A DNA stretch of 64,000 bases from NCBI GenBank assembly GCA_947471745.1, contig CANJKZ010000514.1:613501-677500 (forward strand), given 5' to 3'. Position 1 is the first letter of the stretch. Each line of letters starts with the position of its first letter. The notes beneath the pieces are model-generated. The model ran no database searches, was not told the DNA's origin, and was given only the letters and a program-made list of their open reading frames with translations. The DNA is from Closterium sp. Naga37s-1. Its lineage: Eukaryota > Streptophyta > Zygnematophyceae > Desmidiales > Closteriaceae. Positions 56,500 through 64,000 of the stretch are shown here, one piece after another. A program made the translations under genes and the position numbers.

Positions 56500-57319
56500 T
56501 GTTGGTGCAACCCTACGGTTTGCACTCGGCTTGTTGTCCGTGTGCGTGAATGTGTGTGTGTATGGAATGGTATGAGGGCATGGGATAATATATATTTCAT
56601 GCTTATAATTGTGTGTGAATGTTGAGTCATGATGTCGAGTGTGTGTGTCGAGTCAATAGCGAGTTATCGCTAGACGCGTGTTACGCGGTCGTTTGTGTCT
56701 CGCGCGCGGTTTCTATTTTGTCGTGCGCGGTTTCTATTTTGTCCTGTGTCGAACGTTCGGCGTGTCGCAGGTGTGTGCAGCAGACCCATCAAGAACTCAA
56801 GGATGAGTTTGTGATGAAGAGCCCGAGCCTTGGTGTCAAGCCTCAAGTGATTTCGAAGCTCGCCAAAAAGGGTACACCTCAAGATATTGAAGATATTTAC
56901 ATTACTTTGTGTAGTGTAACATTTCACTTGGTGTAGGCCCTAGTGAAGGGTAGTTTCGAGACCCTTCGTGGTTGGGGACAGTGTGGCACTGTTCCACATC
57001 ACTGTACCTCGGCTCTTGGGGTTTGTAGGAGCTGGGAGTCATTCCCAACTCGTAACTCTTCCTATCTTGTGTTCTAAGACTATAGTGGCTGCCATAGTAC
57101 CGTTCGTTCAAACCAACGCTGTGTCGTCAATTCTTTATCAAATCGTGCAATCTAAATTGCTAATTGTAGACGACGTGAAGACGCTCCAGATCCAATTTGA
57201 ATCAGGTCATTTGCAGCTGTGAGCAGAACGCTATCAACGTTTGAAGCCGCTGTGCAGAAATCCGTCTGTGCTCTCTATCTTTCGTTTTAGGCACATTCAA
57301 GCCTATTGTGACTATAACA
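56500..57319 (+). repeat. 3' LTR of element F
   Basis: An 820-bp LTR, about five differences from the 5' LTR. The substitutions are near the 3' end (Asp/Asn, His/Asp and Ala/Val changes in the LTR ORFs). Confidence 0.95.
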
Positions 57320-57404
57320 GCTGTGTCGTGTGACTGTCGGTCCCTCACCCACCCGTCGGTCCTCTGGCACCACCGTCTAGGTCACCCGTCGTTCCCGCGT
57401 CTCA
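57320..57404. repeat. 85-bp direct repeat, right copy, flanking element F
   Basis: Same sequence as 50749-50833 but with TGG instead of TAG in the LWHHRLGHPS motif. This copy is in frame with the downstream integrase of element E. Confidence 0.95.
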
Positions 57405-58814
57405 GTAGGATGGCATGTTACCGTCTGGTCTCAGGTCTCCCAGGGTCGCTTGCACCGCTTCCCCGCTCGCCTGCGCCGCTGTGCACTCCTTGCGTCGAGG
57501 GTCGGCAGCGCGCTGCCCCTCACTCCTCCTCGTTCCCCCCCACCACGGCTCCCTTCGAGACCCTGCACTTGGACGTCTGGGGCCCCTCTCCGGTCCTTGG
57601 CCCACGTCAGGAGCGCTACTTCCTGATTGTGGTGGACGACTACTCCCGCTACACCACGGTTTTCCCCTTGCGACGGAAGGCCGACGTGCCTACCGTCCTC
57701 GAGCCGTGGTTACTAGCGTGGGGTGGCGCCCAGGGCTTGTGTGGGCTTCGCCTACACTCGGACCGTGGTGGTGAGTTTTCTTCCACTCGCCTGGAGACGT
57801 TCTGTCAGGGTCGGGGGATCATCCAGTCTTACACGCTACCAGCATCACCGCAGCAGAACGGGGTAGCCGAGCGACGCATCGGCCTGGTCATGGAGGTTGC
57901 CCGGACCTCCATGTGCCATGCCGGTGCCCCCCAGTTCTTGTGGCCCCAGGCAGTCCGCTACGCCGCGCACCAGCTGAACCTGCGGCCCAGTGACGCACGG
58001 CCAAGGGTGACGCCGGTCTCCCTTTGGACAGGTTCTCCGGGCGTAGCAGCTGACTTCCGCGTCTGGGGTTGTCTGGCTCACGTTCGCGCCCCTGGCGCGA
58101 ACAAGTTGTCTCCGCGCACTCGTGCCTGCGTCTTTCTTGGCTTCCCTTTGGACGCCTCCGGCTGGGTGTTCTACGACCCGGTCACCTACCAGTTCTTCGC
58201 TTCGCAGGACGTCACGTTCGACGAGTCTGTCTGTTACTACAGGAGTCGCCCCCACCGAGGTACTGAGGCCTTTTCCCCCCCGCTGTTCCTCACCCTTGAG
58301 CCCCCACCAGTCACCCCGGTAGCCCCCCCCCCCTTCGCGTCCTGCCCCGTCAGGTGTGTCGCACGTCACTCCGCAGTCTTCCCCCCCGCAGCGTCCAGTC
58401 CCTGTCGTGTCTGGGGGTGCGGGAGGTGCAGTTGCGGAGGGTGAGGGTACTGGGGCTGCAGGAGCTGGTGGTGTCGGCTCTGGGGGTGCAGGGGTTGTGG
58501 GCGTGGAGGTCACTCCTGTGGAGGACACGGCAGCCTCGACTCGGCGGCCTCGCCCTGCCTCACCCCGTGGCTTCCCGTCCGTCCCGCAGTTTCCTCCTCC
58601 TTCTTCTCTGCGGTCGGTTGCTGCGGAGCCTGGGGGTGTTCCTGCGGGAGGTACTGGAGGCCCCGGGGGTGTCGGTGGTGGAGGTGCTGGTTCTGGGGGT
58701 GCTGGAGCTGGAGGCACTGGCACTGTGGCGCCTACACCGCGCACTGTACGTTTCCTGACCCGTGAGCAGCGTCTCCTCCGGTTGGAGAGGGAGGAGCGTG
58801 AGCGATTTGAGAGG

Positions 58815-58816
58815 GC

Positions 58817-58854
<38 letters not shown>

Positions 58855-59271
58855 GAGTAGAGGAGGAGTCACAGCAGCAGCACGAGAGGGTAGCGCAGGA
58901 GTCACGGTCGCAGCAGCGGGTGCAGCTGCAGCCGCAGCAGGAGAGGGTAGAGGAGGAGTCACGGCCGCACCAGGAGAGGGTAGAGTAGGAGTCCCGCCCG
59001 CAGCAGCAGGTGCAGTTACAGACACAGCAGGAGAGAGTAGAGGAGCAGTCACGGCCGCACCAGGAGAGGGTAGAGCAGGAGTCCCACCCGCAGCAGCAGG
59101 TGCAGTTACAGACGCAGCAAGAGAGAGTAGAGGAGGAGTCACGGCAGCAGCAGGAGAGGGTAGCGCAGGAGTCCCGGTCGCAGCAGCGGGTACAGCTGCA
59201 GCCGCAGCAGGAGAGGGCAGAGGCGGAGCCACAGGAGCAGCAGCAGGGGCCGGTACCGTCGCAGCAGAGAA
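58815..59271 (+). repeat. Gln/Glu-rich repeat of element E linker
   Basis: CAG-rich units of about 45 and 90 bp encode variants of QQERVEEESRPHQERVEQES. They are homologous in position to the polyQ part of the A and B linkers and are tandemly amplified here. Confidence 0.85.
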
Positions 59272-61907
59272 GGTTGATCTGATGCGCCGCGTACCGAACC
59301 GCAAACGGCCACAGAAAATGGGGGGCAGCCGCATGCATCATGGACGTACGGGCGACGTCCATGACCATGCCAATGCGGCGCTCAGCAATCCCATTTTGCT
59401 GTGGAGAGTCCGGAAGCGTGAAGGTCTGGCGGATGCCTCGTGCACGACAGTAGGCTCGCAGAAGGCCAGAGGAGAACTCTCCGCCTCTGTCAGAGTGCAG
59501 ACGCAGAACAGGAAAGTCCGAGCCGAAACTCTCTCTGAGCTGGAGACGAGCTGAGCGGATCCAGTCGATCAACACCTCAGTGACATCACCCTTGCTGCGC
59601 AAGGGGAAGACTGTGGTGTAACGCGAGTAGTCGTCAACCACCAGCAGGAAGTAGCGCTCGTGACCCTGTCCACGGACGCGGGCCGGGCCCCACACGTCCA
59701 TGTGAAGCGTCTGCAGCGGGGCCTCTGTTGGAGGAAACTGGGAGGAGTGAGGGGCAGCACGCTGCCGCCCCTCGACACAGGGGACGCAGGTAGGGGCAGG
59801 CCCCGGAGGAAGGGGAGGGAGGGAGCGGGGAAGACCAGAGACAAGGACACGGGAGGCCATGCCTCGGAGACGAGGCAGGGAGGGGTGACCAAGGCGGTGG
59901 TGCCAGAGGAGAGTCTCGTGAGACAGGAGGCGACACGAGCAGGGGGCAGACTCAGGACCAGACCTGGACGCTGCAGCAAACACCTGACCCGACGCAGCTG
60001 CCTGACCAGACGCAGTGACTGGAGGAGACTCAGTGGTCAGTGTGTACAGGCTCGACCCCGGCCGACGTGTAAACGTGGCCAAGTGTCGGCCCGTCCGAGC
60101 GTCCGTGCAGTGGGTCACACGCTGGCTCGCAGGAGTGAACTGGTGAACCTCCGCATCCTGTAGGTCAGCACCACTCACCAAGTTCGTAGAGAACGAGGGG
60201 AGGTAAAGACCAGACAGGGTGCCAGAGGGGGCCGCCGGACACGGGAGGACAGTGGAGAAGTGAGCAAGGACAGGACCCCCAGAGGGGTCTACCAGAGAGA
60301 CTGCAACTGGCCGACCAAGCGGCGTGAGTGTGGTGCGGTCTCGAAAGAAGGAGCGAGAAGCCCCCGAGTCAAGAGTGAAGGTGTGGGAGGCCGGAGCCGA
60401 CGCAGTACATGAGAGAGCAGACTCACCAGCACCTGAGGAAGCAGACGCACTGGCACCTAGAGCAGCAGCCTCGCTAGCACCTAGAGCAGCAGCCTCACCA
60501 GTACCTAGAGCAGCAGTCCCAATGCCCGGGTCGGGCGGAAAACACCAGCAACAGTCACCCTCATCACTAATAGTCACAGCATACATGGCAGCAAGAATAG
60601 CATCAAAGTCAAGGTCAAAGATAGCTACTCCCGCCCTAGACAGCTCACCCCAGCGAGGGATCTCAGTGGCCTCAGGGAACTGGTGACGCCAAGCAGCGCC
60701 AAAGCAGCGCTGGGTGGAGTGCGCACCTCCGCACGGCTCACCCGCGCGGTCGCCGGTGCGTAGGACGTAGGTGCACGGACCAGTACCCCCACCCCGCTGG
60801 CGTGCAGCGTACCACTCACGAAGCTGCTGAGGGGGGGGGATCTCACGAGTGCGCTGCTGCTGCTGCTGGCGCTGACCACCACCGGAGCCGACCCTCTGCG
60901 CAGCGCCACCCCGACCAGCTCCACCTCCTCCGCCGCCGCCTCCTCCACCGCCGCCACCTCCGCCACCTCCGCTCCCACCGCCACCGCCGCCGCCGCCTCC
61001 GCCTCCACTGCCGCCACCGACGCCCCCACCCCCGCCACCACCCCCACCGCCACCCCCACCCCCTCCGCCGCCTCCACCGCCGCCTCCACCGCCCCCGCTA
61101 GCTCCTCCAGCGCCCCTGCCCCCCTTGCCCTTGCCAGTGCGGCATCTCCCGCTAGGGGCAGACGCCGCACCGACCGACTCAAGACCAACGAGGTCGGCCG
61201 CAGCAGCAGAGGCAACAGAGGGCAAGAGAGGAGAGGGGGAGCACCCCTCAAAGACAGGGGCACGAGGGTCACCACGAGAGGCTCCTACAAGGACTATGCT
61301 CTTCTTTGCTGCTAGGAGGCGCTCCTCGAGGAGATCAACGGTGAGGGTGGTGGGGCAAACAGAGAGAAAGTGGTCCCTGACCGGGCGAAGGGTGTCAGGG
61401 AGTCGGGTGACTACGTAGTAGAGGGTGATGTACATAGGGGGGGGGGTTCTTGGCGCAGAACTCAGGAGGAAGGGCAGCACGGTAGCGAGTGTAACTAGTG
61501 CGCAGGTGCGTAATGAGGTCAGCGACTGTGGGAAAAGCGGCGAGGTCAGGGAAGAGGTACGGCAGGATGAGGCGGCTAAGTGCAGCAGTGGCAGGGGAAG
61601 AGTAGCGTGCAACTACAGCGTCGTACAAGGTCTTAGCACTCTTGTACTGACTAAAGTGTGCACGCTCAGCGGTAGGCAAGTGGCGGCGCACAGCAAGACG
61701 GGCAGCAGCGTCGCGTGTGGCCCACTGTGAGCGAACAGTGGCGTCAGCATCAGCAGCAGGGGCAGAAGAGGCACCAGAAGTGAGGTCAAAGAGAGAGAGA
61801 CCGTCTGCCCTGTCGCACTGTAGGAAAAGCTGCAGGTCATCTACCCAGACGTCAAAGTCAATGGCCCGACCCTCAGCGTCAAAAGAGAGGACACTGGGGG
61901 TAGCCAT
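59272..61907 (-). pseudogene. Element D gag, protease and integrase, 3'-truncated
   Basis: Gag starts at ATG 61907 (MATPSVLSFDAEGRAIDFDV). It changes frame at a C10 tract (plus-strand G run 61437-61446) from AKNPPPYVHH to PPPMYITLYYVVTRLPD. After a very long Gly-rich stretch (about 60900-61110) come a variant knuckle (CGGAHSTQRC), the protease FTLDSGASRSFFRD, LWHHRLGHPSLPRLRGM, an integrase core (LHSDRGGEFSSGLLR, PQQNGIAERRIGMVMD) and FLWPFAVRYAAHQINL. There the sequence switches to element E. Apart from the C tract, this half is open throughout. Confidence 0.88.
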
Positions 61908-61929
61908 GACAGCAGTAGACTAGCAGCTG

Positions 61930-62740
61930 GAGCAGTAGGGTAAGGGCAGCACAGTGGTAGAGGTGCCGCTCTTACCGGACAGGGTGGCTCGGGCGGCTCG
62001 GCAGCTCGGCGGCTCGGCAGCAACTGCAGCTCGGCGGCTCGGCGACTCGGCGGCTCGGGCGGCTCGGGCGGCTCGGCGGCACGGCGGCTCGGCAGCAACT
62101 GGAGCTCGGCGGCTCGGCGACTCGGCGGCTCGGGCGGCTCAGGTGGCTCGGCGGCTCGGGCGGCTCGGGTGGCTCGGGCGGCTTGGCAGCAGCGGCGGCT
62201 CGGTAGATCGGCGGCTCAGCGGCGCCGGCGGCTCGGTGGTGACGGCGGGGCCGCGTGGGGACGGCGGCGGGGCCGGGTGGGGCGGCGACGAGGCCGCTGA
62301 GGGCGGCGGCGGGGCCACGAAGGGTGGCGACCGGCGCCTTAAGGGTGGGGCCGCGGGGTCGCAAGGGTGGGGCGACGGGGCCAGCAGAGGCGGCGCCGGG
62401 GCCGGGAAGGGCGGCGCCGGGGCCGGGAAGGGTGGCGCCGGGGCCGCAAGGGTAGGCGACGGGGCCGCGAGGGCGGCGTGGAGGGGTCGCGAGGGCGGCT
62501 CGAGGAGGCCGCGAGGGCGGCGCGAAAGGGCCGCGAGGGCGGCGCGAAAGGGCCGCGAGGGCGGCGCGACGCGACGGGATCGCGAGGGCGGCGCGACGGG
62601 GTCGCAAGGGCGACGCGACGGGGCCGCTAGGGAGGCGCAACGCGACGGGGCCGCTGAGGCGGCGCGACGGGGTCGTAAGGGCGGCGCGACGGGGCCGTGA
62701 GAGGGGAGCGCGACTCGGGCAGAGGCTGAGCGCGCTCCGG
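61930..62740. repeat. GC-rich leader repeats of element D
   Basis: Two kinds of low-complexity repeats: ggcggctcggcggctcgg-type units (61975-62230), then ggcggcgcgacggggccg-type units (62230-62700). These match the position, not the sequence, of the leader repeats in A and B. Confidence 0.85.
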
Positions 62741-62802
62741 GCAGGAAAAAAAAGTTGGTGGGCCCTAGGAACAGTTCCCACAGGGGAACCTGCTCTATAC
62801 CA

Positions 62803-62928
62803 TGTGAAAATGAACGAGGAATGAAAAGGCTAAGGGAAAGTTGGGTACAAGTACAAACCCTAGAAAGCTGTACCCCATATGTGCTACCCCACTATAGCCT
62901 ACAGCAGCTAAGTCATATGAATCTGACA
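62803..62928 (-). repeat. 5' LTR of element D
   Basis: A 126-bp LTR, minus strand TGTCAGATTC...TTTTCACA. It is clearly diverged from the LTR of C, so C and D are unlikely to be the two ends of one insertion. Confidence 0.85.
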
Positions 62929-64000
62929 TCGGGCGCAAGCGAATCGGGCGCAAGCGAATCGGGCGCAAGGGAGTCGGGCGCAAGGGAGTTGGGCGCAAGT
63001 GAATCGGGCGCAAGCGAATCGGGCGCAAGCGAATCGGGCGCACGGGAATCGGGCACAAGCGAATCGAGCGCAAGCGAATCGGGCGCAAGCGAATCGGGCG
63101 CAAGCGAATCGGGCGCAAGCGAATCGGGCGCAAGCGAATCGGGCGCAAGCGAATCGGGCGCAAGGGAATCGGGCGCAAGCGAATCGGGCGCAAGAGAATC
63201 GGGCGCAAGGGAGTCGGGCGCAAGGGAGTCGGGCGCAAGGGAGTCGGGCGCAAGGGAATCGGGCGCAAGGGAATCGGGCGCAAGCGAATCAGGCGCAAGC
63301 GAATCGGACGCAATGGAGTCGGGCGCAAGGGAATCGGGCGCAAGCGAATCGGGCGCAAGCGAATCGGGCGCAAGCGAGTCGGAGGCAAGGGAATCGGGCG
63401 CAAGGGAATCGGGCGCAAGCGAATCGGGCGCAAGGGAGTCGGGCGCAAGCGAATCGGGCGCAAGCGAGTCGGGCGCAAGCGAATCGGGCGCAAGCGAATC
63501 GGGCGCATGGGAATCGGGCGCAAGGGAATCAGGCGCAAGGGAATCGGGCGCAAGGGAATCGGGCGCAAGGGAATCGGCGCGCAAGCGAATCGGGCGTAAG
63601 GGAGTCGGGCGCAAGCGAGTCGGGCGCAAGCGAATCGGGCGCAAGCGAGTCGGGCGCAAGGGAATCGGGCGCAAGGGAAACGGGCGCAAGCGAATCGGGC
63701 GCAAGGGAATCCGGCGCAAGCGAATCGGGCGCAAGCGAATCGGGCGCAAGCGAATCGGGCACAAGGGAGTCGGGCGCAAGCGAGTCGGGCGCAAGCGAAT
63801 CAGGCGCAAGCGAATCGGGCGCAAACGAATCGGGCGCAAGGGAATCGGGCGCAAGCGAATCGGGCGCAAGCGAATCGGGCGCAAGCGAATCGGGCGCAAG
63901 CGAATCGGGCGCAAGCGAATCGGGCGCAAGCGAATCGGGCGCAAGCGAATCGGGCGCAAGGGAATCGGGCGCAAGCGAATCGGGCGCAAGAGAATCGGGC
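62929..64000. repeat. 15-bp minisatellite array, continuing past the window end
   Basis: About 71 units of gaatcgggcgcaagc with variants (agc/agg, gaatc/gagtc, cac for cgc). Because 15 is a multiple of 3, all six frames stay open over long runs (minus-strand pentapeptide repeats PDSLA and RPIRL). One unit near 63570-63585 has an extra base that switches the frame. I see no start, domain or splice evidence for a protein. Confidence 0.97.

Larger units (their letters stand above)
50835..57319 (+). mobile_element. Copia element F, full length and apparently intact
   Basis: 820-bp LTRs at 50835-51654 and 56500-57319 differ at about five positions. The primer-binding site tggtatcagagc is at 51657-51668, two bases after the left LTR. 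The polypurine tract gagggggagttt lies just before the right LTR. One long polyprotein ORF fills the interior. The bases next to the LTRs do not form a 5-bp duplication; instead an 85-bp direct repeat flanks the element. F belongs to a different copia lineage from A-E: long LTRs, a canonical CCHC knuckle and one continuous frame. Confidence 0.96.
48543..59271 (+). mobile_element. Copia element E, interrupted by F and 3'-truncated
   Basis: The 5' LTR is 48543-48673 (131 bp, TG...CA), followed directly by the primer-binding site tggtatcagagct. A leader and 30-bp repeats occupy 48690-49860. Plus-strand coding sequence covers the gag C-terminus and protease (49861-50794), then element F and an 85-bp repeat intervene. 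It resumes with GAG-pre-integrase, integrase and linker (57320-59271). The element stops at about 59271, where minus-strand element D begins. No RT, RNase H or 3' LTR of E is in the window. The gag N-terminal part is missing. Confidence 0.85.
57320..59271 (+). pseudogene. Element E GAG-pre-integrase, integrase and linker
   Basis: It starts in the 85-bp repeat with LWHHRLGHPSFPRLSRMACY, a GAG-pre-integrase signature, followed by CTPCVEGRQRAAPHSS. The integrase core holds LDVWGPSPVLG, LHSDRGGEFSS and PQQNGVAERRIGLVME, then LWGCLAHVRAPGANKL-like C-terminal sequence to about 58290. One frame shift near 58350-58440 leads into a Gly/Val-rich linker (58440-58730) and a Gln/Glu-rich repeat segment (58790-59271) interrupted by TAG at 58986-58988. 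RT and RNase H are absent. Confidence 0.88.
59272..62928 (-). mobile_element. Copia element D, 5' half
   Basis: It reads on the minus strand from a 126-bp LTR (62803-62928) with the adjoining primer-binding site TGGTATAGAGC. A GC-rich repeat leader follows (61930-62790), then gag, protease and integrase. The element stops at about 59272, inside the integrase C-terminal part, and abuts plus-strand element E. No RT, RNase H or 3' LTR is present. The LTR interrupts the 15-bp minisatellite that follows it. Confidence 0.87.

Noticed and set aside
57845..59271. The lower part of the 1255-codon minus-strand ORF (57845-61612)
   Set aside because: Only 59272-61612 encodes element D. Below 59272 the ORF reads antisense through the Gln-rich linker and integrase of element E, giving Cys/Ser-rich nonsense.
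45773..62928. C and D as the two ends of one element interrupted by E
   Set aside because: The orientation and domains would fit, but the LTRs (45773-45899 and 62803-62928) are strongly diverged. Ends of one insertion should be nearly identical. Recombination cannot be fully excluded.
62795..63989. Long minus-strand ORFs of PDSLA or RPIRL pentapeptides (257 and 358 codons)
   Set aside because: They are a by-product of a 15-bp repeat, which keeps every frame open. There is no domain, splice context or codon bias.

Overview
The window is nuclear DNA of a green plant, most likely a GC-rich streptophyte alga or early-diverging land plant. Three plant-type genes support this: PRMT10, an FLZ (FCS-like zinc finger) protein and the photolyase-like PHR2. 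The genes have many short GT-AG introns. A zygnematophyte such as Closterium is possible, but that is a guess. I see no bacterial operon, rRNA, tRNA or CRISPR array.

Gene-bearing parts. 1-11505: the 3' end of a UTP20-like ribosome-biogenesis gene (+), PRMT10 (-, 6 exons), a two-exon FLZ gene (+) with a 20-bp minisatellite covering its stop codon, and a plastid ferredoxin-sulfite reductase (-, 12 exons, every intron in phase 0). 31990-43703: PHR2 (+, 9 exons, with a long unexplained N-terminal part), SAR1 GTPase (-, 3 exons, complete at 193 aa) and a plant pyruvate kinase (-, 16 exons). Exon boundaries were placed by hand from frame continuity, splice-site dinucleotides and family similarity.

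Transposon parts. 11949-31878 is a non-coding LTR element (LARD-like, 273-bp LTRs, TSD CGCGA) carrying two nested short-LTR copia elements: A (TSD CGTCA) and B (TSD GTATT). It sits in what was a short divergent promoter between sulfite reductase and PHR2. 44120-62928 is a deep nest: a copia 5' end (G) holds a miniature LTR element (TRIM), which holds copia C. Copia E starts inside C, and E holds an apparently intact 6.5-kb copia, F, with a 1561-aa polyprotein. E is fused tail-to-tail to a half element D. The window ends in a 15-bp minisatellite (62929-64000).

Most notable: an extra C in a poly-C tract at the same place in gag of A, B and D, suggesting a +1 frameshift or slippage site; an 85-bp direct repeat flanking F in place of a 5-bp TSD; LTR and leader exchange between the otherwise near-identical A and B; and small tandem duplications spanning 5' splice sites in two housekeeping genes.
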